Part shown: positions 52,307 through 60,325 of the stretch, piece by piece
Numbering within the stretch: position 1 is the stretch's first letter
Layout of the letters: each line of letters begins with the position of its first letter
Source of the DNA: Nitrobacter sp051912485
GTDB taxonomy: Bacteria > Pseudomonadota > Alphaproteobacteria > Rhizobiales > Xanthobacteraceae
DNA: 64,000 nucleotides
Direction of reading: 5' to 3'
Assembly (NCBI RefSeq): GCF_051912485.1
Contig: NZ_CP196822.1
Coordinates: 1,798,001-1,862,000 of the forward strand
Translations under genes and position numbers: made by a program
Notes under the pieces: model-generated
What the model was told of the DNA's origin: nothing
Databases searched by the model: none
The model's input: only the letters and a program-made list of their open reading frames with translations

Positions 52307-52485
52307 TTTGGCGCATCCGGTTTTCTTGGCCAGTATCTCGATTTTGTCGAAATCCAGTCCTTAGCGTCTGCTTCGGTATCGAAGTCCCCGATATGGGAGT
52401 CTGGACCATTCCCTGTCTTGACTGCCACAAACCAGCGACCGCTTTTGATCATTTCGGGCTGGAACTGGGGGACCGGCTTTGTCAT
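52303..52485 (-). CDS. Small passenger protein sharing a domain with the transposase tail (60 aa)
   Basis: From ATG 52485 (MTKPVPQFQPEMIKSGRWFV) the product contains HIGDFDTEADAKDWISTKSR then YWPRKPD. The transposase C-terminal tail has FGFDKETDALEWIRTKSQGW. The two share F-D-x-E-x-D-A-x-x-W-I-x-T-K-S. I infer a common small domain. It lies at the right end of the transposon and is coupled to the KGG gene. Confidence 0.6.
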   Translation of the reverse strand: MTKPVPQFQPEMIKSGRWFVAVKTGNGPDSHIGDFDTEADAKDWISTKSRYWPRKPDAPK

Positions 52486-52573
52486 GCCCCTAATATGCAG
52501 TGCAGTATGCCAACATTCCAGCCCGTTCGGCTGCCACAATCAAACTGACCCACTACCCAAGGGCGGTAAGCGC

Positions 52574-54175
52574 TCAACCGCTGCCCCATTGATGTGGGCT
52601 TGACGTTTTGCGGAATCTCCAGGGCATGAGGTCTTCGATTTTGCTTTGAGGATGGCCGGCGATGATTGCCTCGAGTGTTTCGGCGATGTAGGCGACGGGG
52701 TTGACGTCGTTGAGCTTGCAGGTGGCTACGATCGACGCCAGCAAAGCCCAATTCTCGGCTCCAACTTCATGACCAGCAAATAGCGCATTTTTTCTGGTCA
52801 GGCACACCGGCCGGATGGCGTTTTCGACCGGATTGGTGTCGAGCTCGAGACGTCCGTCTTCGAGGAAGCGGGTCAGCCCCGGCCAATGATTGAGCGCGTA
52901 GCGGATGTCCTGGGCGAGTGTCGAGCTGCTGGAGATCATCGACAGCTGTTTCTCGAACCACGGCTTCAAAGCAGCAACGACAGGCCGCGAATGCTCCTTG
53001 CGCGCGGCCAGTCGGATGTCCGGCGATGAGCCGCGCACCGTGGCTTCGATGGCATAGAGAAGCGCAATCTGCCGGACCGCGTCTTCGGCGATCGGCGATC
53101 TGCTGTTGCGCGCCAGCTTGACGAAGCGCCGACGCAGATGACTCCAGCAATGCACGAGCGTCCAGGGGCCTTGCGGTCGCGCAACGCCGGTCAGCCGATC
53201 ATAGCCCTCGTATGCGTCGCATTGCAGGAAGCGCCCGTTAAAGCCGTCCAGGAACTGCCTGGCGAAAGCGCCGCTGCGTCCGGACGCATATCGGAACAGC
53301 ACGATCGGCGGACTTGGGCCGCTGTGGCCGCGGTCGTCGGAGACAATAGCCCAGAAGAAGCCTTTCTTCGTCTGGCCGCGCCCGGGAGCAAGCACCGGCG
53401 CCGTGGTCTCGTCCATGAACAGGCGATCCGCCGCCGCCAGTTGGCGGCGCATCCGATCCCCAACAGCCTGGAGATGGAAGCAGGCGCGGCCGGACCAGTT
53501 CCCCAGCGTCGCCCGGTCGAGCCGGATCCCTTGTCGCGCGTAGATCCCGGCCTGCCGGTAAAACGGCGTATGATCGCCGAACTTGGCGACGATCACTTGC
53601 GCAATGGCCGCTTCGGTCGGCAGTCCGCCAGGCACGACATGCTCCGGCGCGTGCGCCTGAACGACCGCGCCCGAGCAGCGGCGGCAAGCATATTTTGGAC
53701 GACGCGTGACCAGCACGCGCCATTGCGCCGGGATCACGTCGAGACGCTCGCTGACGTCTTCGCCGATCTTCGTCATCGCGCCGCAGCCGCAGGGACACAG
53801 CGTGCTCGCAGGCTCGATGATCCGCTCCACCCGCGGCAAATGCGCAGGCAGGCAGCCCCGATTGCGATGACGGGCTTGATCTGATGCGCCGCGCGATCGG
53901 CCCTGGATAATCGCTGCCGCGTTCTCCTGCGCCGCGTCCAGGACGCCTTGCGCGATCTCGACGTCTTCGAGCGGCAAATGATATTGATCAGGCCGCAGCT
54001 TCTCGGACTTCGCGCCGAACTTCTCGCGGCGAAGTTCTCCGAGGATAACCTCCAGCCGGCGCCGCGCCTCTTCCGACGTTGCCAGCGCCGCCTGATGCTC
54101 GCCCAACGTCGCTTGCGTTTGCGCCAAAAGCGCCTTCAGGCGTTCGTTCTCGTCGCGCAGCGCCGCGGTGTTCAT
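52574..54175 (-). CDS. tnpC: IS66 transposase TnpC
   Basis: The 533-residue protein has an N-terminal leucine-rich coiled coil (LKALLAQTQATLGEHQAALA), an HTH/zinc region with CPCGC and CRRC, and the DDE domain: LFMDETTAPVLAPGRGQTKK holds the first Asp, LQCDAYEGYDRL the second, and NPVENAIRPVCLTRKNALFA the Glu. It is the catalytic gene of the element and appears intact. Confidence 0.95.
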   Translation of the reverse strand: MNTAALRDENERLKALLAQTQATLGEHQAALATSEEARRRLEVILGELRREKFGAKSEKLRPDQYHLPLEDVEIAQGVLDAAQENAAAIIQGRSRGASDQARHRNRGCLPAHLPRVERIIEPASTLCPCGCGAMTKIGEDVSERLDVIPAQWRVLVTRRPKYACRRCSGAVVQAHAPEHVVPGGLPTEAAIAQVIVAKFGDHTPFYRQAGIYARQGIRLDRATLGNWSGRACFHLQAVGDRMRRQLAAADRLFMDETTAPVLAPGRGQTKKGFFWAIVSDDRGHSGPSPPIVLFRYASGRSGAFARQFLDGFNGRFLQCDAYEGYDRLTGVARPQGPWTLVHCWSHLRRRFVKLARNSRSPIAEDAVRQIALLYAIEATVRGSSPDIRLAARKEHSRPVVAALKPWFEKQLSMISSSSTLAQDIRYALNHWPGLTRFLEDGRLELDTNPVENAIRPVCLTRKNALFAGHEVGAENWALLASIVATCKLNDVNPVAYIAETLEAIIAGHPQSKIEDLMPWRFRKTSSPHQWGSG

Positions 54176-54244
54176 GCGCTATTTCCAGCACATCGCCGCC
54201 GTTCTCGCCATGCGCAAAGAGCGTCCCGAGTCACTCTGCCGCAG

Positions 54245-54598
54245 TTATCCCGCCGCTTGCGGACGCCGTGCTTCCTCCGGACGGACCAGCCTCCAGTCCA
54301 AACCTTCAAACAAGGCCGCAAACATCGCCGGCGATACCCGCATCACGCCATCCGCAATCGTCGGCCACACGAACTTGCAGCCTTCGAGCCGCTTGTGCAC
54401 CAACACCAGGCCCGTGCGATCCCAGACCAAAATCTTGATCCGATCCGCTCGCCTCGATCGGAACACGAACGCCGCGCCGCAGAACGGGTCGAGACCAAGC
54501 ATCTCCTGCACCTTCGCCGCAAGCCCATCGTGACCACAGCGGAAGTCGACAGGCCGCGTCGCGATGTAAATCTTCAACTCCGCGCCAGCAGCGATCAT
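54245..54598 (-). CDS. tnpB: IS66 accessory protein TnpB
   Basis: The 117-residue protein shows the IS66 Orf2 pattern IYIATRPVDFRCGHDGLAAK, then DPFCGAAFVFRSRRADRIKI and LVWDRTGLVLVHKRLE. It is required with TnpA and TnpC for IS66 transposition. It overlaps tnpA by 4 bases. A gap of about 70 bases separates it from tnpC. Confidence 0.95.
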   Translation of the reverse strand: MIAAGAELKIYIATRPVDFRCGHDGLAAKVQEMLGLDPFCGAAFVFRSRRADRIKILVWDRTGLVLVHKRLEGCKFVWPTIADGVMRVSPAMFAALFEGLDWRLVRPEEARRPQAAG

Positions 54599-55017
54599 CG
54601 TGACGTCCGCACCGCGCGGATCACCTGTGATAGTTGCTTCTCGCCGATCGCCGCGTCCGTCCGCACGACGATGTCACCGATCGCAATCTCAATCTTGACC
54701 ATCGGAACGTGACGCTCGTCTAACGGCTCTTCCACAACCAGCGGTGCGAAGCTTGTCGTCGGAGAGTCGCACGACGGCAAGCCGCCTCTCTGTCGAAAGC
54801 GTCGGCGCCAGTCGTAAATCTGCCAGCGCGTCGCACCATGCTTGCGCGCCACCTCCGCTACCTGAGCGCCAGGCAATAAACTCTCGGCAACGATCCGAGC
54901 ACGCTCAGATTCCGAACGTACGCGCCGCCCCGTCGGTCCCTCAAGCACTTCAAGCCGGCTGACTATTCCAGTCGATGAGCCGTCCAAATGGACGTCCTTT
55001 TTGCCGTCTAACACCAT
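54595..55017 (-). CDS. tnpA: IS66 accessory protein TnpA
   Basis: The 140-residue protein has the IS66 Orf1/IS3-TnpA-like helix-turn-helix (RARIVAESLLPGAQVAEVAR; GATRWQIYDWRRRFRQ). It lies at the right end of the element, reading toward tnpB, and appears intact. Confidence 0.93.
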   Translation of the reverse strand: MVLDGKKDVHLDGSSTGIVSRLEVLEGPTGRRVRSESERARIVAESLLPGAQVAEVARKHGATRWQIYDWRRRFRQRGGLPSCDSPTTSFAPLVVEEPLDERHVPMVKIEIAIGDIVVRTDAAIGEKQLSQVIRAVRTSR

Positions 55018-55104
55018 CCAAAACCTCCGTCACAACCGGAGGATTCTTCGCATGTTCGATGCTAACCCGATACAAGGGGATCAACTGAGCGCTTACCAAG
55101 GGCG

Positions 55105-55122
55105 GGTAGTGGGTCAGTTTGA
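55105..55122. repeat. Outward copy of the IS1-like terminal repeat
   Basis: GGTAGTGGGTCAGTTTGA is identical to the left end of the transposon at 49540. The downstream sequence, with TTGGTTAAT at about 55145, also resembles that left end. It is the left end of a second related element whose right end I could not find in the window. Confidence 0.7.
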
Positions 55123-55246
55123 AAAATGACCTCGAAAGAAATCCCTTGGTTAATACTGAGGGCCGCGCGGCCGAGACTCGCGCCACACAGAAACGTCCGC
55201 GTATGTATGCATCTGCCACAACTAGCCCCAGGAGGGCGAGGCAGGT

Positions 55247-55734
55247 ATGCGGGTTCAAACTTTTGGCACGTGGACAGGCGCCATTTCCGGCATTGGGGCT
55301 GGCGCCTTGACCGCTTCGCCAGACTATCAATTTCTGGCTCCATATCTCGCTTTAGCGTCAGCCGCCGTTTGGGCGATGCTGCTGCTATGGTTTCTCATTG
55401 CAAACCGCCGCGAAATTCAGCTTGGAGTCAGTAAATTGGGCTCTTGGTATTTTATTGTGCCATGCTTGGCTCTCGCGATTTTAGCAATCGCCGGTGCTGC
55501 CTACGGACTTGGACTGCGATCTGCATTGTCGCGATCAACCCCCGAGAAGACAAAAGAAGTTGTCGCGACGCATATCGACCTCGGATCGGTTGGGACCGAA
55601 AATAAGTCAATCCTCGTCGTCAATCGCAAAAATAAAGAAGAGGTCGCAGGGCGGCTCGACGCAATTGCCTCCGAAATAAATTCTCACGGCGACGAAATCC
55701 TCAAGAACGCTGAAGTCGCGATAAATCGCTCTAG
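55247..55734 (+). pseudogene. Two-pass membrane protein, N-terminal part (split by an IS5-like element)
   Basis: AGGAGG precedes the ATG. The encoded start MRVQTFGTWTGAISGIGAGA has two membrane helices (LAPYLALASAAVWAMLLLWF; YFIVPCLALAILAIAGAAYG), then a cytoplasmic helical region ending LKNAEVAINRS. The insertion duplicated CTAG at 55731-55734. Removing the element and one CTAG rejoins the frame to the piece at 57010-57376, giving 284 residues. In the present sequence the frame reads on into the element to a stop at 55856-55858. No family is recognised. Confidence 0.75.
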
Positions 55735-57005
55735 CAGTTTGCTGAAAAAGCCAAAATTGACCGCTTCGATGATCCTCGGAACGCCTCATCGCGATGATGT
55801 GTATTCGGCGGCGCGTTGCAGTCGTTGTCGTCCTGGCGACGACGCGGTTATGCCGTGACCAGTTTGGGAACGCGGATCAGGTTATAGGCGATCAAGTTGA
55901 GCATGAAGTCGGCGGCAACGCGGCAAATGCCACGATGTTTGGTCCTGCGCATCGTGCCGTGCTGCTTGCCCCAGCCGAAGATGCATTCGATCATCGCCCG
56001 GCGCGTCTGCGACATGCCATAGCCCTGATGGCGCGTGGTCCGTGCGTCGATAGCGCTCCGGCGGCGCCTGCCGGTCTTGCCCATGCCATTGTTCTGCGTC
56101 ACATGCGGTGTGACGTCGATGGCGCGAAGATTGGCCACATGATCGGCCGTGTCATAAGCCTTGTCCGCACCGGCGGTAATGCGGCGACCCGCTTTCCTGC
56201 CTTCGGCCTCGAGCATTATCTCCGCGGCGCGGCGCTCGGCGGTGCCGCTCGCGTGCGTGACGATGCCGGCCACGGCCAGCCCATGCCGGTTCTCCATGGT
56301 GACGTGGCCCATGTAGCAGAGCCTGGCCTCGCGTCCGGCCGCCTTGCGGTAGAGCCGGCTGTCGGGATCGCTCGTGCTGACATGGGTGTCGTTCTTGCGC
56401 GTCTGACCGTGGAAGTTCGTGCCGTCGTCGCCATCGCGGCCATCCTTGGGACGAAAGCTCTTCTGTGACGCCCAGGCCTCGATCAACGTGCCGTCCACCG
56501 AGAAGTGCTCGTCCGAGAGCAGCGGCTCGACCTGAGGGTGTTTCAAAAGCCTGGTCATGAACTTCGTGAACACATCGCCGTTCTGCAGCCGCTCGCGGTT
56601 CTTCGTGAAGCTGGTCGGGTTCCAGACCGGATGGTCCGGCGACAGCCCCACGAACCAGCGATACAATAGATTGTAGTCCAACTGCTCCATCAATTGGCGC
56701 TCCGAGCGAATGCCGTAGAGCACCTGCAGAAGTAGCGCGCTGAGCAATTGCTCCGGCGCGATCGAGGGGCGCCCTTCACTTGAATAGAGCCTGGCAAAGC
56801 TACGGTTCAACTCGCCCAGCACATCACGGACCAGCGCCCGGATCTTCCTCAGCGGATGGTTCGGCGGCACCCGCGCCTCCGGCGAGATGTACGAAAACAA
56901 CCCGCCCTGATCCACAAAGGCTCCGCGCATCCCAACCTCCACCGATTCACGATGAAAATCGAATCAGCAAACTCTCGCACGCGCGAGCGGTTTTTCAGCA
57001 GACTG
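55735..57005. mobile_element. IS5-like insertion sequence with CTAG target duplication (1271 bp)
   Basis: The ends CAGTTTGCTGAAAAA (left) and, reverse-complemented, CAGTCTGCTGAAAAA (right) are inverted repeats differing at one base. CTAG flanks both sides (55731-55734 and 57006-57009), the 4-bp target expected for the IS5 group. It carries one complete transposase on the minus strand. Confidence 0.92.
55848..56930 (-). CDS. IS5/IS1182-like transposase
   Basis: From ATG 56930 with GGAGG five bases before it, the product (MRGAFVDQGGLFSYISPEAR) has 360 residues. The N-terminal DUF772-type region PSIAPEQLLSALLLQVLYGI precedes a DDE domain with the first Asp in LSDEHFSVDGTLIEAWASQK, the second in ITAGADKAYDTADHV, and the Glu in RRAMIECIFGWGKQHGTMRR. 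It appears intact and recently active, because the element's ends and duplications are clean. Confidence 0.92.
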   Translation of the reverse strand: MRGAFVDQGGLFSYISPEARVPPNHPLRKIRALVRDVLGELNRSFARLYSSEGRPSIAPEQLLSALLLQVLYGIRSERQLMEQLDYNLLYRWFVGLSPDHPVWNPTSFTKNRERLQNGDVFTKFMTRLLKHPQVEPLLSDEHFSVDGTLIEAWASQKSFRPKDGRDGDDGTNFHGQTRKNDTHVSTSDPDSRLYRKAAGREARLCYMGHVTMENRHGLAVAGIVTHASGTAERRAAEIMLEAEGRKAGRRITAGADKAYDTADHVANLRAIDVTPHVTQNNGMGKTGRRRRSAIDARTTRHQGYGMSQTRRAMIECIFGWGKQHGTMRRTKHRGICRVAADFMLNLIAYNLIRVPKLVTA

Positions 57006-57009
57006 CTAG

Positions 57010-57376
57010 ATGGGAAGCTCCTGATCAAGACCTCGATCCAGAAATAGACCGGATGAACAAAATTATCGCACTGTTTGATGAAATGAAAACCGCGCTCTAT
57101 GACCATCTGGTTGATCGAGAGCGAGACTATCGCGTCGAAGTGAATGCGATATTGTTTCCTCAAGAACAATTCATACAATTCAAAAACGGGGCGGAGCAAT
57201 TTCGCGACGGGCTCTCCGTGTGGAAGCGGACGCGCAGCGGAGACACCCGTGAGGCTGTCTTGAAATTAGTACACGCCTCACGCATTACCTTCGCGGTAGC
57301 GCGCAACAATTTAGTAAACTGGCTGAGTCAACGCCAAGAACTTATCGACAAAACCCGTATGGCGCTAAAACAATAG
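57010..57376 (+). pseudogene. Two-pass membrane protein, C-terminal part
   Basis: This is the continuation of the gene at 55247-55734: WEAPDQDLDPEIDRMNKIIA, then a helical cytoplasmic domain ending LINKTRMALKQ-like sequence (ELIDKTRMALKQ). The frame matches after removal of the element. An internal ATG (57052, DRMNKII) could yield a short soluble fragment. Function unknown. Confidence 0.72.
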
Positions 57377-57441
57377 CGAAAAGCGCTTGAACGACCCTTG
57401 CAAGTAGGGGTCTTTAAACCGCTTAGGACGGTTCTGTTCAA

Positions 57442-57585
57442 TTACCCACGTTTGCGACTTCTCCTTAATCCGCCTAGCGCATTTGCCTTGCACTCAAATC
57501 CGAATGCCTCGCACTCAAATCCGAAAATCGTATCTACTTCGCCGCCGTGCCACAAACCGCTGACAAACCTGCCCCCGATTGCATA
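57442..57585 (-). pseudogene. Decayed copy of the transposase C-terminal domain
   Basis: The minus strand encodes YAIGGRFVSGLWHGGEVDTI then FGFECEAFGFECKANALGG, clearly related to YAIGKGHSVSVLWRGGEVDS-IFGF of the intact transposase. A stop lies just upstream in frame and the rest of the gene is missing. A 21-bp tandem duplication (GCACTCAAATCCGAATGCCT-type, 57490-57530) repeats FGFEC. It marks an older IS of the same kind. Confidence 0.7.
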
Positions 57586-57694
57586 TTACCGTGCCTGGAG
57601 TCGGGCTTGCCTATCTTCGATGGTGGGTCGCTTTGAACAAGGCAATGAACGAAACGACTTGCGGGATGGACCAAAAGGGCGTTATTCGCCCCTT

Positions 57695-57919
57695 ATGGCC
57701 CCAAAGCGTCCCAAACCTGGCGTGCGAACCCGCGATGGCGGTGAATACACCTGTTCCGGTTGCGGAGCCGTCTACAAAGTGACGGTCTTTACCAGCCCAT
57801 TCAAGGACACGGGCCACAAAGATTGTGAGGTCTGCAACCTTCCTATTAAAAGCTGGAATCAAGCGACCGCATGGTGGTCCTACAAGCTGACCAAGCGGCC
57901 CCGCGCAAGTGACCAGTGA
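57695..57919 (+). CDS. Small zinc-finger-like protein (74 aa)
   Basis: From ATG 57695 (MAPKRPKPGVRTRDGGEYTC) the product shows CSGCGAVYKVTVF and KDCEVCNLPIKSW, a CxxC...CxxC zinc site, then NQATAWWSYKLTKRP. Upstream residues of the longer frame overlap the decayed transposase and are not coding. It may be a passenger of the lost element. A short basic zinc protein suggests nucleic-acid binding. Confidence 0.6.
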   Translation: MAPKRPKPGVRTRDGGEYTCSGCGAVYKVTVFTSPFKDTGHKDCEVCNLPIKSWNQATAWWSYKLTKRPRASDQ

Positions 57920-58002
57920 ACCGGCCAAAACGTCCCCAGTGATGCTCTAGCTAAGGCTTTACGTCTTTCATAGCTGCTGGGCTTGGGGTGGTCGGGGTTT
58001 CT

Positions 58003-58042
58003 GTTGGGGTGCAAACTATACTGTGTGATAGTTGCCCCCAAC
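58003..58042. promoter_or_regulatory. Long inverted repeat upstream of a small gene
   Basis: GTTGGGGTGCAAACTAT faces ATAGTTGCCCCCAAC across an 8-base loop, with two bulged bases. It ends 14 bases before the ATG at 58057 and could hide or present the start, or act as an operator. Confidence 0.5.
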
Positions 58043-58056
58043 CGGGAAAATCCATC

Positions 58057-58284
58057 ATGTCAGAACGTCGCGAACTCTATCGAAGTCCCGAGGGCGACTC
58101 GTGGTTTTTGGGGCGTGAGCCGACCAGTGGGCGTGCGTTCATCATTCATCAACACGGCAATATCGCTGGAAGCCGCTTATCCCACATCGAATTGGGAGAA
58201 TTTCTGCGCAACGCGGACGGACCAGAGCAGCGGGCGCTCCTTCGTTTGATTGGGACGCTTGTTGAAGTGCCGCCATACGCTTAA
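58057..58284 (+). CDS. Small conserved Bradyrhizobiaceae protein (75 aa)
   Basis: The product MSERRELYRSPEGDSWFLGR is followed by FIIHQHGNIAGSRLSHIELG and QRALLRLIGTLVEV. I recognise this as a small family found in several copies in Bradyrhizobium-type genomes, function unknown. The longer upstream frame overlaps the hairpin and is not used. It converges on pyrF with a 64-base gap. Confidence 0.65.
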   Translation: MSERRELYRSPEGDSWFLGREPTSGRAFIIHQHGNIAGSRLSHIELGEFLRNADGPEQRALLRLIGTLVEVPPYA

Positions 58285-58348
58285 TGCCTGCAAGAAAACG
58301 GCACGCTGCGCTGGAGAGCGGGCAGCCGCCAGAGGCAACCCGCGTCCC

Positions 58349-59071
58349 TTAATCCGGGCGCAGCGCGTCCGCCATTTCCTGGATGATCGCCAGAGCCGCG
58401 GCTTTCGGGTCTGACGCCGCATAAATGGGTCTGCCCAATACCAGATAATCGGCGCCCGCCCGGATGGCTTCAAACGGTGTGGCTACCCGCTTCTGATCGT
58501 GCCTGGCGCCGCCGCTCGGGCGGATACCGGGCGACACGATCATCAGCTTGTTGCTCGTCTGCTTGCGAAGTTGCGCGGCTTCCAGCGCCGACGCGATAAC
58601 GCCATCGAGTCCAACCTCAAGCGCCTTCCTTGCGCGGGCAATGACGAGGTCTTCAACATTGCATGCGAAGCCCATCTCCTTGATGTCCTCGGCATCCATG
58701 CTCGTGAGCACGGTGACGCCGAAAACCTTCATGTCGGAGTTGCCGCGACCGGCAACGGCGGCTTTCATGATGCTCGCAACGCCATGCACGGTCAGGAACG
58801 TGATTTTCAACTCGGCTGCTTGTGCGACCGCGCGCTGAACCGTCTCTTCGATGTCGTAATACTTATAATCCAGGAAAACCCGCTTGCCTTCCGCAATGAG
58901 CTCCTTGGCAAACTCATTTCCGCCGACGAGCTGGAGACCTAAACCGACCTTGTAAAAAGAGACCTCGTCGCCCAGCCCCCGAACGAGCTTCCTGGCGTCT
59001 TCAATGTTCCAGAAATCGAGAGCGACAATCAGCTTCTCGCGGGCGATATCGAGATAATGCGAATCGGTCAT
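58349..59071 (-). CDS. pyrF: Orotidine 5'-phosphate decarboxylase
   Basis: PyrF decarboxylates OMP to UMP, the last step of pyrimidine synthesis. The 240-residue TIM-barrel protein has the N-terminal substrate loop LIVALDFWNIEDARKLV and the catalytic D-x-K-x-x-D as FLDYKYYDIEETVQRAV. Phosphate-binding motifs are MIVSPGIRPSGG and YLVLGRPIYAASDP. The usual DLKFHDI box is written here DYKYYDI, keeping Asp, Lys and Asp. Confidence 0.95.
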   Translation of the reverse strand: MTDSHYLDIAREKLIVALDFWNIEDARKLVRGLGDEVSFYKVGLGLQLVGGNEFAKELIAEGKRVFLDYKYYDIEETVQRAVAQAAELKITFLTVHGVASIMKAAVAGRGNSDMKVFGVTVLTSMDAEDIKEMGFACNVEDLVIARARKALEVGLDGVIASALEAAQLRKQTSNKLMIVSPGIRPSGGARHDQKRVATPFEAIRAGADYLVLGRPIYAASDPKAAALAIIQEMADALRPD

Positions 59072-59328
59072 GCCTTGAGCAACCTCAGGCTTGCCACAGG
59101 AATTTTCGGGGGATTAAGGGGCGGCAACAGTCGGGCACCGAATTTTCGAGGATGTCAGATTTTAGAGCCATGATCGCGTTTTGCTATACGAAGCTGCTGC
59201 AGGCAAGGATATATATTTGGGGCGTCGGCGGTGGCGCCACCTCCCGCAGGCTCGGCTTTCTGCGATCTGATCTGCCGCAAAAGACCGGGCAAAATGCTTA
59301 TCGTCGGCCATCCATTCGGGATTGTTTG

Positions 59329-59580
59329 ATGCGCACGACCTTGATCGCTCTGGTTCTGATTTGCTCGTCCGCGACCGCTCACGCACAAGCCTGGGACAGT
59401 CGCTATCCGGTCTGCATGGTGATTTACGGGCCTTTCTCGTACAACGACTGCCGGTATACGACCCTCGAACAATGCAGGCCGCTGGCATCGGGACGCGCCG
59501 CCCAATGCGTGGAGAATCCATTTTTCGCAGGTTTGGAGGACGGCTCGAAGCGGCGGCCGCACCGACGGCACGGCCGTTGA
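59329..59580 (+). CDS. Exported DUF3551-type protein (83 aa)
   Basis: From ATG 59329 the product MRTTLIALVLICSSATAHAQ has a signal peptide cut after AHA-QA. The mature part, YPVCMVIYGPFSYNDCRYTT then LEQCRPLASGRAAQCVENPF, has four Cys in the DUF3551 pattern, common in Bradyrhizobiaceae. Periplasmic, function unknown. The longer frame starting at 59152 is not favoured because it hides the signal peptide. Confidence 0.8.
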   Translation: MRTTLIALVLICSSATAHAQAWDSRYPVCMVIYGPFSYNDCRYTTLEQCRPLASGRAAQCVENPFFAGLEDGSKRRPHRRHGR

Positions 59581-59622
59581 TTGGAAACGCCGGGTGTCCG
59601 GCTTTGCGAATTGTACCCGCCT

Positions 59623-60321
59623 TCAGTCCAGTTCGATCACCTGACCGTTCTCGAGCGATACCCGCCGGTCCATCCGATCCGCGAGTGCCATGTTGTGCGT
59701 CGCGATCAGCATTGCTACCCGGGTCGCTTTCACAAGCTGCATCAGCGCATTGAACACATGATCCGCGGTGTGGGGATCCAGGTTGCCGGTCGGTTCATCG
59801 GCAAACAGCACACGCGGCGCGTTGGCGACGGCCCGCGCAATCGCAACCCGCTGCTGTTCGCCACCGGATAATTCCGCCGGACGATGGGTGACGCGGTCCT
59901 CGAGGCCGAGATAGGCGAGAATTTCGCGCGCGCGCTTGACCGTCTCCGAGCGTCGGAGGCCGCGGATCATCTGCGGCAACATGACGTTTTCGAGCGCCGT
60001 GAATTCCGGAAGAAGACGATGGGATTGATAGACGAACCCGACATCGGTGCGCCGAATCTGTGTGCGCTCCACATCCGAGAGACCTGACGTCGCGGTTCCT
60101 CCGACATAAACCTCACCTGCATCCGGACTCTCGAGCAGCCCGGCAATATGCAGCAAGGTCGACTTGCCCGATCCCGAGGGGGCCACCAGCGCGACGGACT
60201 GCCCCGCCCACAAGGCAAGCTTCGCGCCATCCAGAATGGTCAGCCTTGTTTCGCCCTGCGTATATTGACGCTTGATGTCGTGAAGGTAGACAACCGGTAT
60301 TTCCTCCGTCCCCTGCTCCAT
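59623..60321 (-). CDS. lolD: Lipoprotein-releasing ABC transporter ATP-binding protein
   Basis: LolD powers extraction of outer-membrane lipoproteins from the inner membrane. The 232-residue ATPase shows Walker A APSGSGKSTLLHIAG, the Q-loop FVYQSHRLLPEF, signature LSGGEQQRVAIARAV, Walker B RVLFADEPTGNLD and H-loop IATHNMALA. It follows the permease gene by 4 bases, so they form one operon. Confidence 0.95.
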   Translation of the reverse strand: MEQGTEEIPVVYLHDIKRQYTQGETRLTILDGAKLALWAGQSVALVAPSGSGKSTLLHIAGLLESPDAGEVYVGGTATSGLSDVERTQIRRTDVGFVYQSHRLLPEFTALENVMLPQMIRGLRRSETVKRAREILAYLGLEDRVTHRPAELSGGEQQRVAIARAVANAPRVLFADEPTGNLDPHTADHVFNALMQLVKATRVAMLIATHNMALADRMDRRVSLENGQVIELD

Positions 60322-60325
60322 GTGC

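Larger units (their letters stand above)
49540..52557. mobile_element. IS1/IS1595-like transposon with passenger genes (about 3.0 kb)
   Basis: The left end GGTAGTGGGTCAGTTTGA (49540-49557) matches the reverse complement of the right end near 52541-52557. Inside lie one transposase, a toxin-antitoxin pair, a DUF6941-like gene and two small leftward genes. A G-run of nine precedes the left end. A flanking target duplication could not be fixed: the left flank is GGGGGGGG and the right flank CAAGGGCG. My memory of ISNwi1/ISNha5-type elements with passengers fits, but needs checking. Confidence 0.7.
52566..55096. mobile_element. IS66-family insertion sequence with 8-bp target duplication
   Basis: The ends GTAAGCGCTCA (52566) and TGAGCGCTTAC (to 55096) are inverted repeats, 11 bp perfect. 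CAAGGGCG flanks both sides (52558-52565 and 55097-55104), the 8-bp duplication normal for IS66. It carries tnpA, tnpB and tnpC on the minus strand. The insertion point is the spacer between two outward IS ends. Confidence 0.95.

Noticed and set aside
53138..53884. 248-residue plus frame inside IS66
   Set aside because: It is antisense to tnpC, which is intact with all DDE residues.
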